Below, one piece after another: positions 10,401 through 17,262 of a stretch of DNA of 31,870 nucleotides. A model generated the notes under the pieces. The model did no database searches. It saw nothing but the letters and a program-made list of their open reading frames with translations, and was not told the origin of the DNA. This DNA is from DASYRM01 sp036004405 (GTDB lineage Bacteria; Acidobacteriota; Vicinamibacteria; Vicinamibacterales; UBA2999), in the NCBI GenBank assembly GCA_036004405.1, contig DASYRM010000041.1:1-31870 (forward strand), in the 5' to 3' direction. A program made the position numbers and the translations under genes. How positions within the stretch are numbered: the first letter of the stretch is position 1; the number at the start of each line of letters is the position of its first letter.

Positions 10401-11442
10401 GGCTCCGGTGGTGGTGCGCGCAACCGAGGCGATCCTCACCGTGCCGCTCACCTCGCAGCAGCGGGAGATCGACGCGCAGATCGATGCGCTCGATCGCCGC
10501 GTGCTGCTGGCGGCGCTGCTCTTCATTCTCGGCGGCGCCGGCCTGGGCTACACGATGGCCGAGCGGATTGCCGACCCGGTCAGCCGGCTGACGCGGGCCA
10601 CACGGCGCATCGCGCGCGGCGACTTCGACGTCCACATGGCGGCCACCTCGTCGGACGAGCTGCGGCGCCTGGTCGAAGACTTCAACCAGATGGCGTCCGA
10701 GCTGCGGCGACAGCGCGCCGAACTGGAACGCACGAACCGTCTCGAGGCGTGGGCCGAGATGGCCCGCCAGGTCGCCCACGAGATCAAGAACCCGCTGACG
10801 CCGATTCAGCTCAACGCCGAGCACCTCCGGCGCGTGCACACCGACCGCGGCGAGCCGCTCGGCCCGGTGCTGCGCGAGTGCGTCGACACGATCCTCGCGC
10901 AGGTGCGCCTGCTGCGACAGATCTCATCGGAGTTCTCCAACTTCGCGTCCTCGCCCACGGCCAAGCCCGGTGTCGTGCGCGTGCCCGACCTGGTGCGCGA
11001 CATCGTAGACCCCTACCGGGCGGGGCTCGCCGACCGTCTCCAGCTCTCGGTCAGCGCCCCCGAATCGCTGCCGCCGGTACTCGTCGATCGAACGCTCGTG
11101 ACGCGATCGCTGACCAACATCGTCGAGAACGCCCTACACGCGATGCCCGGGCGCGGCACCTTGTCGGTCAGTGCCGCCGTGGACGCGTCCACCGACGCGT
11201 CAGCGGCGGCCAATGGCGCCTTCGTGGCGATCCGCGTCTCCGATACGGGCGCGGGCATGGATCCGGAAGCGCTCGCGCGTGCATTCGAGCCCTACTTCTC
11301 GACCAAGGCCACCGGCACCGGCCTGGGACTACCGATTGCGCGGCGGAACATCGAGTTGAGCGGCGGCACGGTGGCCATCGAGAGCGCCCGCGACCACGGC
11401 ACCACCGTCATCGTTCGCCTGCCCGTCGCGCCGGGGGGCTAG
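7474..11442 (+). CDS. NtrY-like sensor histidine kinase with very large membrane/sensory region
   Basis: A 1322-residue membrane kinase. Order: TM1 (about 10-34); first extracytoplasmic region (about 35-245); roughly seven further hydrophobic spans between about 247 and 530; second extracytoplasmic region (about 531-785); TM at about 795-820 and 838-860; a Cache-like region (about 862-1005); TM at about 1008-1028; HAMP (about 1030-1080); dimerisation domain with phospho-acceptor H1102 in VAHEIKNPLTPIQLNAEHLRR-type sequence typical of NtrY; ATPase domain with N-box N1215/N1219, D1257 in DTGAGMD and GTGLGLPIARR. All catalytic boxes are intact. Proteobacterial NtrY proteins are about 700-780 residues, so the N-terminal half is extra. 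No response regulator is adjacent, so the partner is elsewhere. The start is the GTG directly after TACAAT. The stop shares CTAG with convergent pssA. Confidence 0.9.
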   Translation: MSDPFPWRAVARLAAWGLVCAGTVYVAGLFVANRILGGDDGAMRGRIVAEVQRSFATLTTELERQARAVADPAPVRAALNEDLPATRALFERLAQAEGVATGDLSLSIYSAGSQPLAWAGRPSELPADRAQDGESWFIIEGALGLRLVYVVPVVEGTTRIGLVSAERELDVSGRRRASASLQGAPEGYHLDTFLAPVSLALPFERTGSRDRTSFDIMAPTGQRLLSASVSPADLAATRVRWRRALQTITLAVGAAWLLLLAAPILDWRRTSASWRIRLAVSLGLAALLVGARLILALAPASRWATWPLVTGEAYVSTLAGSFLSSPLDYVLTAFLVGGLVAVAFFALAAGRPRGRRRRAVETVPALVLYGMEQILAGACAAIVLLLHTALLRDTVAQSTLDLLRLSLPPWNGATIALQVGLVAAHAAAFGIIVLLLLAVATRWRLRRRWYGHVFTIGCWVLPLVVWNGLTHLDAGEQTPQLAALATAIVIARFARPIRARYRHGSQAFRMILLALGLVVPAVAFYPTMFHLAWQAKSRLIEARYAPVALSQRATVQAQLQESLAQIDQIPGLSDLVAAGAPRAPFETSTDRAFQIWQATSLATYPVTSSVEVYGRDGTLVSRFAFNLPEDLSAAPRSEERTCNWDVAEEVSPFFAEERRILHAGRALCVSGSPDAIVGSIVVHAVLDYENLPFTSSRTPYVQVLQTTDPLRTAGQSGEDVEYAVYGWSRSPLYSSRGTAWPLDDAVFARVEQSRDPLWARLRRGAQPFDVYVLNDRGGIYALGFPSVTAFGHFFNVAELTVIAVLTYVLLLCANGVFVLAGRRRTTGRSLLREVRASFYRKLFLAFVAAVFVPVVLLAIVTRNFVANEMRSNVEAEAQRTASAATRVVEDLVERSAVLQDAGVDDNLMVWVSRLIDQDANIFAGARLVATSERNLFASGLLPTRANADVYRALALRREAAAVARERIGDFEYLLAAAPVVVRATEAILTVPLTSQQREIDAQIDALDRRVLLAALLFILGGAGLGYTMAERIADPVSRLTRATRRIARGDFDVHMAATSSDELRRLVEDFNQMASELRRQRAELERTNRLEAWAEMARQVAHEIKNPLTPIQLNAEHLRRVHTDRGEPLGPVLRECVDTILAQVRLLRQISSEFSNFASSPTAKPGVVRVPDLVRDIVDPYRAGLADRLQLSVSAPESLPPVLVDRTLVTRSLTNIVENALHAMPGRGTLSVSAAVDASTDASAAANGAFVAIRVSDTGAGMDPEALARAFEPYFSTKATGTGLGLPIARRNIELSGGTVAIESARDHGTTVIVRLPVAPGG

Positions 11443-12248
11443 GTCGATTCCGCGCGCGGCGGCGGAACCGGCCGCCGCCGCAGCCGCGTCCACGCCAGGC
11501 CGACGAACCCAGACGCCAGGTAGGTGTAGGCGGCGACCAGGAGCACTTCTTCGGGCCGGGCCGCCAGCGCCGCCAAGCCGAGCGCGATGAGCAGCAGCAC
11601 CGGGTAGCTGCGCCGCGACTGCAGGTCGAACGTCTTGAAGCTGCGGAAGCGGATGGTGCTCACCATCAGCAGCGCGGGCACGATCACCATCGCCAGCACG
11701 GCCGCGGCTTCCCACGAGCCTGTGAGCCCCTGGGGGAACGCGAACACGGTGGCCGCTGGCACCCCGGCCGCCGGCGGGCTTGGCATCCCGACGAAATAGC
11801 GCTTGTCCTGGTGCGACGTCGACTGGATGTTGAACCGCGCGAGCCGCACCGCCGCCGCGGCCACGAACAGGAAGCCCGCCGCCCACCCGATGCGGCCGAG
11901 CGGCTGCAGGCCCCAGGAAAACGACAGCACGGCCGGCGCAACGCCGAAGGACACGACGTCGGCCAGCGAATCGAACTCGAGGCCGAAGGCGCTCGTAGTG
12001 CCGGTGAGCCGCGCGATGCGCCCGTCGAGCATGTCGAGCACGATGGCGATGCCGATGAACGCCGCCGCGACGTGGAACTCGCTCCGCATCGCGTGCACGA
12101 TGCAGGCGTAGCCGCAGAACAGGTTCGCCATCGTGAACGCGCTGGGCAGCAGATAGGCGCCGCGCCGGGCGCCGCGCGTCCCGGTCTGGGCCGTGCGCAG
12201 CGGAGTGAGCACCGAGAAACGGCGGCGCGACTCGAGGGGGTTGGTCAT
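11439..12248 (-). CDS. pssA: CDP-diacylglycerol-serine O-phosphatidyltransferase
   Basis: Joins serine to CDP-diacylglycerol to give phosphatidylserine at the inner membrane. The 269-residue multi-spanning protein shows the full CDP-alcohol phosphotransferase signature D-x2-DG-x2-AR-x8-G-x3-D-x3-D: D72, D75, G76, A79, R80, G89, D93 and D97. About six to eight membrane spans follow; the segment RLARFNIQSTSHQDKRYFVGMPSP, with the downstream GMPSPPAAG motif, is typical of the PssA type. The start ATG overlaps the stop of psd (ATGA), so the pair is translationally coupled and PS is made and decarboxylated by neighbouring gene products. The N-terminal 30 residues are polar and basic. Its stop codon overlaps that of the convergent kinase within the tetramer CTAG. 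Confidence 0.96.
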   Translation of the reverse strand: MTNPLESRRRFSVLTPLRTAQTGTRGARRGAYLLPSAFTMANLFCGYACIVHAMRSEFHVAAAFIGIAIVLDMLDGRIARLTGTTSAFGLEFDSLADVVSFGVAPAVLSFSWGLQPLGRIGWAAGFLFVAAAAVRLARFNIQSTSHQDKRYFVGMPSPPAAGVPAATVFAFPQGLTGSWEAAAVLAMVIVPALLMVSTIRFRSFKTFDLQSRRSYPVLLLIALGLAALAARPEEVLLVAAYTYLASGFVGLAWTRLRRRPVPPPRAEST

Positions 12249-12895
12249 GCCTGTGCGCCTCTGTGCGGACCCTCGGGCAGCACGGCGATCACGGTGACGC
12301 CCGCTGACACCCGGTCCCCGACGTTTACCCGCAGCGTGCTGGCGTGCGGGACGAACACATCCATCCGCGATCCGAACTTCATCACCCCGAAGCGCGCCCC
12401 GGCCCCCACGTGGTCCCCCTCCCGGACGCGGCAGACGATGCGCCGCGCCAGGATGCCGACGATCTGGCGGACCACGATCGTCTGCCCACCGTGGTCGAGC
12501 GTCACCTCGGTGTGCTCGTTGAGGTCCCCCGCTTCCCGCTTGTAGGCGGGCAGGAACTTCCCGGGGTGGTACTTCACCGACGTCACGCGTCCGGCGACGG
12601 GCATCCGGTTGACATGGACGTCCATCGGCGACAGGAAGATGGTGACCTGTTGCCAGGCACCCGGGTCGAAGCTTCCGGTCGGCGTGCCCGCCACCATCAC
12701 CTTGCCGTCCGCCGGCGACACCACCTCACGCGGCCCGAGCGCGGTGCGCCGCTCGGGGTCGCGGAAGAAGAAGAGAAAAAAAGCCGGAAGCACCAAGGCG
12801 GCGACGCCATAAGTGCTTCCGGCCACGGCGGCCACGACAGCCGCGATCACGAGCCCGATTCCTACGAACGGCCAGCCGGCCGGGTCGATGCGCAT
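12245..12895 (-). CDS. psd: Phosphatidylserine decarboxylase, short (pyruvoyl) type
   Basis: Decarboxylates phosphatidylserine to phosphatidylethanolamine, completing the pathway with pssA. At 216 residues it belongs to the short Psd class. A hydrophobic N-terminal pair (about 9-44) anchors it. The self-cleavage site is in FGVMKFGSRMDVF: cleavage between G175 and S176 would create the pyruvoyl group, as in other short Psd proteins, which use an FGS motif instead of LGST. Other family landmarks are RDPERR, SPADGKV, the FLSPMDVHVNR segment around 88-97, and NEHTEV. The gene comes first in the psd-pssA pair and overlaps pssA by 4 bases. No strong ribosome-binding site is visible before the ATG at 12895. 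Confidence 0.96.
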   Translation of the reverse strand: MRIDPAGWPFVGIGLVIAAVVAAVAGSTYGVAALVLPAFFLFFFRDPERRTALGPREVVSPADGKVMVAGTPTGSFDPGAWQQVTIFLSPMDVHVNRMPVAGRVTSVKYHPGKFLPAYKREAGDLNEHTEVTLDHGGQTIVVRQIVGILARRIVCRVREGDHVGAGARFGVMKFGSRMDVFVPHASTLRVNVGDRVSAGVTVIAVLPEGPHRGAQA

Positions 12896-12984
12896 CAGAC
12901 GAGGTCCGCGTTATTCTCCCGTACCCGGAGGCCTTCAAGGGCCACCGTCGGTGCAGGCGGACGCCGCCCGGCCAGCATCTGGCA

Positions 12985-13003
12985 AACCGGCTTAGCGCCG
13001 GTT
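12985..13003 (-). terminator. Hairpin after the YdcH/DUF465 gene
   Basis: AACCGGC and GCCGGTT form a 7-base-pair stem around a 5-base loop. Read on the minus strand it starts 8 bases after the small gene's stop and is followed by TTTGCC, so it is a weak intrinsic-terminator candidate. The rest of the 115-base gap up to psd holds nothing else I can name. Confidence 0.45.
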
Positions 13004-13010
13004 CGCACTG

Positions 13011-13256
13011 TCAGGATGTCGTCGAGTGATGGTCCCTGGCCCACTCCAGGGCAATCTGCTCCATCCGGTCCTTGAGGACCAGTTTCCGCTTCTTGATGGT
13101 GGTTTCTTCGAGCTGTTCGGTCTCTGAGAGGTGGGGCTTGTCGATGAGTTCGTGGAGGCGATCGTCGAGCTGGTGATGACGGGCGGCCAGTTCCCGGTAC
13201 TGATCGTGGCTCTGCAGCAGGAAGTGCTTTACCTCCTGCGTTTCCGCAGTGTTCAT
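13011..13256 (-). CDS. YdcH-family (DUF465) small coiled-coil protein
   Basis: An 81-residue acidic/basic helical protein, MNTAETQEVKHFLLQSHDQ followed by an RHHQLDDRLHEL heptad segment and a second helix of the LKKRKLxLKDRM type (here TIKKRKLVLKDRMEQI). This matches the short DUF465/YdcH family, whose function is not established. The ATG at 13256 is preceded by AAGGAGG at 9 bases, one of the strongest ribosome-binding sites in the window, which fixes the start against a longer upstream reading. It has its own promoter candidate upstream and a hairpin downstream, so it seems to be a separate transcription unit. The strong initiation signal suggests an abundant protein; that is inference. Confidence 0.88.
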   Translation of the reverse strand: MNTAETQEVKHFLLQSHDQYRELAARHHQLDDRLHELIDKPHLSETEQLEETTIKKRKLVLKDRMEQIALEWARDHHSTTS

Positions 13257-13302
13257 GGTCGTACCCTCCTTTCGGGGACGAATGACGCGATCTGCCACGG
13301 GC

Positions 13303-13331
13303 AAGGTAACACAGTCGTAGGACCGGCTCAA
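13303..13331 (-). promoter_or_regulatory. Promoter candidate for the YdcH/DUF465 gene
   Basis: On the minus strand TTGAGC (13331 to 13326) is followed after 17 bases by TACCTT, about 46 bases before the start codon. It overlaps the stop codon of rimI. The -10 box is only a partial match, so this is moderate support. Confidence 0.35.
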
Positions 13332-13852
13332 TCCCCCGTTTCCGGGACCGTGTCGGCCCGGTTTTCACGAGCCGCGTTTTCCGGCTCGCGCCACAGGATC
13401 AGGGCGTCTTCGACCGGGTTCGTGTAGTAATGCTTGCGCACCGCCGTGGCCCGGAACCCCAGCCCTTCGTAGAACCGTCGCGCCAGCTCGTTCGACGCCC
13501 GCACTTCGAGAGTGGCGCGTGTCGCACCCAGCCGCCGCCCTTCGGTGAGCACCCGCCGCATCAGCCGAGTACCGACGCCGCGGCCTCGGTACTCGGGCAG
13601 GATGGCCACGTTGTTGATGTGAATCTCGTCCACGATCAGCCAGAACGCGCAGAAACCCGCCACGCGGCACGCCGGCGTTCTCACGACGAGGATGTGGCAC
13701 ACCGAGCGGTTCTGCAACTCCCATTCGTACATGGCCCGGGTCCACGGATTGGTGAATGACGCGGCCTCGACGGCCAGGATGCCGTCGAGATCGCCGGCGC
13801 CTTCGAACGGCTCCACCCAGTAGTCGGCGGCCTCAGCGTTCGACACGGGCAT
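13328..13852 (-). CDS. rimI: GNAT N-acetyltransferase, RimI type
   Basis: A 174-residue GNAT protein; the family acetylates the N-terminal amine of ribosomal protein S18 and other proteins using acetyl-CoA. The acetyl-CoA pyrophosphate loop is visible in NVAILPEYRGRGVGTRLM (R89-G-R-G-V-G94), after the typical beta-strand VDEIHINNVAI. The segment RRFYEGLGFRATAVRKHYY followed by EDALILW is the hallmark C-terminal RimI pattern. The N-terminus is about 15 residues longer than E. coli RimI, and the C-terminus has a polar tail. The ATG at 13852 overlaps the end of tsaB by 20 bases. This tsaB-rimI pairing is common in bacteria and supports the RimI call over other GNAT enzymes. Confidence 0.92.
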   Translation of the reverse strand: MPVSNAEAADYWVEPFEGAGDLDGILAVEAASFTNPWTRAMYEWELQNRSVCHILVVRTPACRVAGFCAFWLIVDEIHINNVAILPEYRGRGVGTRLMRRVLTEGRRLGATRATLEVRASNELARRFYEGLGFRATAVRKHYYTNPVEDALILWREPENAARENRADTVPETGD

Positions 13853-14525
13853 CTCGCGTCAGCTCGACGTCGGGGCGACGCACGTAAAGCGGCTGGATCT
13901 CGGCGGGGCCCGGGCTCCGGCCGTCGTGCACCGCCGCGCGCGCCAGGCGCCCGATGATGCCCGCCAGCGGCGGCTCGAGCGCAGGCGCCAGCTCGCCATG
14001 GGGTCCCATCGCGTCCAGGATGGCGTCGCGATGCATGGCCGCGCCGTCGCCGATGAACAGCGTGCGGGTGCCGCGCAGCCGCGTCAACAGACGCGCCGGC
14101 AGCTCGACGCTCGCGCCTTCGATCTCACGGACGCCGTCGAAGAGCGCCGCGTACACTTCGCCGCGCCACGCATCCACCCATGTGGCGACGCGCGTGCTCG
14201 CGCCGGTGCTCTCGGCGGCCACGTGCGCCAGCGCGTCGAGCGCCGACACGCCCACGAGCGGCCTCTCCGCCGCCAGCGCCAGCGCCTGCATCGTGGCAAT
14301 GCCGACGCGCAGCCCGGTGAAGGATCCAGGACCGGTCGCCACGGCAAAGACGTCCACGTCCGGCAGCGAGAGCCGGGCACGGTCGAGCACGGTCATGAGG
14401 TCTCCGGGCAGCCGCTCCGCATGCGAGCGCGCGCCGTCGCCGGGCACGCCGGCCAGCACGTCGTCGCCGCGAAGCACGGCGCAGCCGCCCGTGCGGGTGC
14501 TCGTGTCGAGCGCCAGGATGATCAT
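13833..14525 (-). CDS. tsaB: tRNA threonylcarbamoyladenosine biosynthesis protein TsaB
   Basis: A partner of TsaD and TsaE in adding the t6A modification at position 37 of ANN-decoding tRNAs. The 230-residue protein begins MIILALDTSTRTGGCAVL, the phosphate-1 motif of the actin-like ATPase fold, and has the conserved ATGPGSFTGLRVG block at about residues 68-80 and the DAWRGEVYAALF segment of the TsaB family. The ATG at 14525 is chosen because the motif then starts at residue 1; the upstream in-frame codons would add a sequence lying over the mutS promoter. A TATTAT box lies 15 bases upstream. Translation overlaps rimI downstream. Confidence 0.94.
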   Translation of the reverse strand: MIILALDTSTRTGGCAVLRGDDVLAGVPGDGARSHAERLPGDLMTVLDRARLSLPDVDVFAVATGPGSFTGLRVGIATMQALALAAERPLVGVSALDALAHVAAESTGASTRVATWVDAWRGEVYAALFDGVREIEGASVELPARLLTRLRGTRTLFIGDGAAMHRDAILDAMGPHGELAPALEPPLAGIIGRLARAAVHDGRSPGPAEIQPLYVRRPDVELTRDARVER

Positions 14526-14536
14526 CGCGACTACGC

Positions 14537-14545
14537 GATAATAGC
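14537..14545. promoter_or_regulatory. Overlapping -10 boxes for tsaB (-) and mutS (+)
   Basis: The stretch GATAATA contains GATAAT on the plus strand (14537-14542), about 20 bases before the mutS ATG. On the minus strand CTATTATC offers TATTAT, about 15 bases before the tsaB ATG. It is flanked by CGCG on one side and GCGTCG on the other. No convincing -35 is present in either direction. Confidence 0.5.
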
Positions 14546-14562
14546 GTCGTCGCAGCCCATTG

Positions 14563-17262
14563 ATGTCCACGACCGCCACAGCCACCCCGGCGATGAGGCA
14601 ATACCTCGAAGCCAAGCGCCAGTACCGGGACGCCATCGTGTTCTTCCGGATGGGCGACTTCTACGAGATGTTCTACGAGGACGCGCTGACGGCGGCGCGG
14701 GCGCTCGATCTCACCCTCACCTCTCGATCGAAGGACGCCGGCGGCAACGGCATTCCGATGTGCGGCGTACCGCACCATGCGGCCGACGGCTACCTGGCGC
14801 GGCTGGTGCGCAAGGGCTTCCGCGTCGCCATCTGCGAGCAGGTCGAGGATCCGCGGACCGCGAAAGGGCTGGTGAAGCGCGAGGTCGTGCGGGTCGTGTC
14901 GCCGGGGACTCTCACCGACCAGTCGTATCTCGAGGCCCGCGAGCCGTCGTTCCTGATGGCCATCGTGCCGGGCCGGCGTGCCGGCACGCGACACCTCGAC
15001 GACGGCCGCACGGCGCTCGCGCTCGGGGCCGACGACGTGGTGGGCGCTGCGCTCGTGGACCTGTCCACCGGCGAGTTCACCGCCACCGAGTATCGCGGCC
15101 GCGCCGGTTTGCAGGCGCTTGCCGACGAGATCGCCGTGCTGCGGCCGCGCGAGGTCGTGGTGCCCGAAGACTCGCCCGTCCTGGACGCGGTCCCCGAGAT
15201 CGCGCGGCTCTCGCTCCCGGTCACGCGAATCGACCCCGCAGCCTTCACCCTCGAGACCGCCAGCCGCACGCTGCTGCGGCAGCTCAACACCCACAGCCTC
15301 GAAGGCTTCGGCCTCAACGGACATCAGGCCGCCACCATGGCCGCCGGCGGGCTCGCCCACTATCTGCGGGAGACGCAGAAAGCGGACCTCGCGCACGTCC
15401 GCGCCGTCGTCTACCGCACCACGGCGGAAAGCCTCGTCATCGACCCGGTGACGCTGCGGCACCTGGAAATCGTCAGCGGCAGCGAGGGCGGCGTGCAGGG
15501 GTCGCTGCTGCACGAGATCGATCGCACCTCCACCGCCATGGGCGGCCGGCTCCTGCGCGCGTGGCTCCTGCGGCCGCTGCTCTCCCTCGAACCCATCCGC
15601 GACCGCCTCGATGCGGTGGAAGATCTCGCCTTCCGCACGCCGGAACGCGGGCGGCTCCGTGAATCGCTCGGCGCGGTGCACGATCTCGAACGGCTGGTCG
15701 CCCGCGCCTCGCTCGGCACCGCCGGTCCGCGCGACCTGGTGGCCCTGCGCGACTCCTGCGCGGCGATTCCGCACGTCCGCGCCGCGCTCGAGGCCTTTCA
15801 GGCGCCGCTGCTGCGCAGCCTCGCCGCCGGTCTCGACGATCTGGCGGACCTGCGCCAGCGTATCGGCACCACGCTCGTGGACGAGCCGCCCGCGCTCGCC
15901 CGCGACGGCGGCTTCACGCGCGACGGCTTCGACGCGGCGCTCGACGAGCTGCGGCACGTCAGCCGGTCGGGCCGGCAGGTCATCGCCGAGATGGAAGAGA
16001 ACGAGCGCCGGCGCACCGGTATCGCCTCGCTCAAAGTGAAGTTCAACCGGGTCTTCGGGTACTACATCGAGATCTCGAAGTCGAACCTCCACCTGGCGCC
16101 GTCCGACTACCAGCGCAAGCAGACGATTGCCGGCGGGGAGCGCTTCACGACCCCGGCGCTCAAGGACTACGAGGAGCGCGTGCTCGGCGCCGACGAAAAG
16201 ATCCTGACGCGTGAGCTCGAGATCTTCGAGACCCTCCGCCAGGCCGTCGCGGCCGAAGCCGCGCGCGTGCAGGACAGCGCGCGGCTTCTCGCCACCGTCG
16301 ACGTGCTGGCCAGCCTCGCCGAGACCGCCACCATCTGCAACTACACCAAGCCCCACGTGCACGACGGCGACGAGCTGGTGGCCAACGACGTGCGCCATCC
16401 GGTCGTCGAACGGCGGACGAGCGACGCTTTCGTGCCCAACGACGTCGATCTGAACGGCACGACCCGCCAGGTCGTGATCCTCACCGGCCCCAACATGGGC
16501 GGCAAGTCGACCTACCTGCGGCAGACGGCGCTGCTGCCGCTGCTCGCCCAGATCGGGTCGTTCGTCCCGGCGCGCGACGCCAAGATTCCGCTCGTGGACC
16601 GCATCTTCGCGCGCGTGGGCGCGTCCGACAACATCGCGCGCGGCCACTCGACGTTCATGGTGGAGATGCAGGAAACCGCCCACATCCTGCACACGGCCAC
16701 GAGCCGCAGTCTCGTGGTGCTCGACGAGATCGGACGCGGCACCTCCACCTTCGACGGGCTCAGCATCGCGTGGGCGGTGGCCGAGCATCTGGCCAGTCCG
16801 TCACGGACGGCGCGGCCAAAGACCCTCTTCGCCACGCACTATCACGAGCTCACCGATCTCGCCGACGCGCTGCCGGGCGTGGTGAACGCCCACGTCGCCG
16901 CGCGCGAGTGGAAGGACGACATCATCTTCCTGCGCAAAATCGTTCCCGGCCGGGCGGACCGCAGCTACGGCATCCAGGTGGCGCGCCTCGCCGGTCTGCC
17001 ACCGGATGTAATTGCCCGCGCCAAGGAGATCCTGACCGGCCTCGAGCGCGACGAGCTCTCGCGCGGCGGCCGGCCGACGCTCTCGGGCAACGGCGCGTCC
17101 GGCGTGCGGCAGCTCGCGCTCTTCGGCGGCGGCGAACCCGCGGCCGACCCGCGGCTGGAAGCGATCCTCAGCCGACTGCGCGCGCTCGACCCCGACCACA
17201 CCACGCCGCGGCAGGCGCTCGACGCGCTCGCGGATCTTCGCCGGTTCGTGGAGGACGTGTGA
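14563..17262 (+). CDS. mutS: DNA mismatch repair protein MutS
   Basis: Recognises mispaired bases and starts methyl-independent or MutL-dependent repair. The 899 residues are slightly longer than the usual 850-880. The mismatch-binding domain has the F33-x-E35 motif in MGDFYEMF; connector, lever and clamp domains follow. The ATPase has Walker A GPNMGGKST (642-650), Walker B LVVLDEIGRGTSTFDG and the FATHYHEL motif; the final segment carries the dimerisation helices. The ATG at 14563 is preferred; a TTG one codon earlier is possible. No Shine-Dalgarno is visible. No mutL is present in the window. The stop codon overlaps the GTG of the solute-binding protein gene. Confidence 0.97.
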   Translation: MSTTATATPAMRQYLEAKRQYRDAIVFFRMGDFYEMFYEDALTAARALDLTLTSRSKDAGGNGIPMCGVPHHAADGYLARLVRKGFRVAICEQVEDPRTAKGLVKREVVRVVSPGTLTDQSYLEAREPSFLMAIVPGRRAGTRHLDDGRTALALGADDVVGAALVDLSTGEFTATEYRGRAGLQALADEIAVLRPREVVVPEDSPVLDAVPEIARLSLPVTRIDPAAFTLETASRTLLRQLNTHSLEGFGLNGHQAATMAAGGLAHYLRETQKADLAHVRAVVYRTTAESLVIDPVTLRHLEIVSGSEGGVQGSLLHEIDRTSTAMGGRLLRAWLLRPLLSLEPIRDRLDAVEDLAFRTPERGRLRESLGAVHDLERLVARASLGTAGPRDLVALRDSCAAIPHVRAALEAFQAPLLRSLAAGLDDLADLRQRIGTTLVDEPPALARDGGFTRDGFDAALDELRHVSRSGRQVIAEMEENERRRTGIASLKVKFNRVFGYYIEISKSNLHLAPSDYQRKQTIAGGERFTTPALKDYEERVLGADEKILTRELEIFETLRQAVAAEAARVQDSARLLATVDVLASLAETATICNYTKPHVHDGDELVANDVRHPVVERRTSDAFVPNDVDLNGTTRQVVILTGPNMGGKSTYLRQTALLPLLAQIGSFVPARDAKIPLVDRIFARVGASDNIARGHSTFMVEMQETAHILHTATSRSLVVLDEIGRGTSTFDGLSIAWAVAEHLASPSRTARPKTLFATHYHELTDLADALPGVVNAHVAAREWKDDIIFLRKIVPGRADRSYGIQVARLAGLPPDVIARAKEILTGLERDELSRGGRPTLSGNGASGVRQLALFGGGEPAADPRLEAILSRLRALDPDHTTPRQALDALADLRRFVEDV

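Noticed and set aside
8238..12545. 1435-codon open frame on the plus strand
   Set aside because: It runs out of frame over the sensor kinase and antisense to pssA/psd. The translation is Arg/Ala/Gly-rich without any domain; it is a by-product of high GC.
14125..16788. 887-codon open frame on the minus strand opposite mutS
   Set aside because: Antisense to mutS, with His/Arg/Asp-rich repetitive composition and no motifs, while mutS has every catalytic motif in its own frame.
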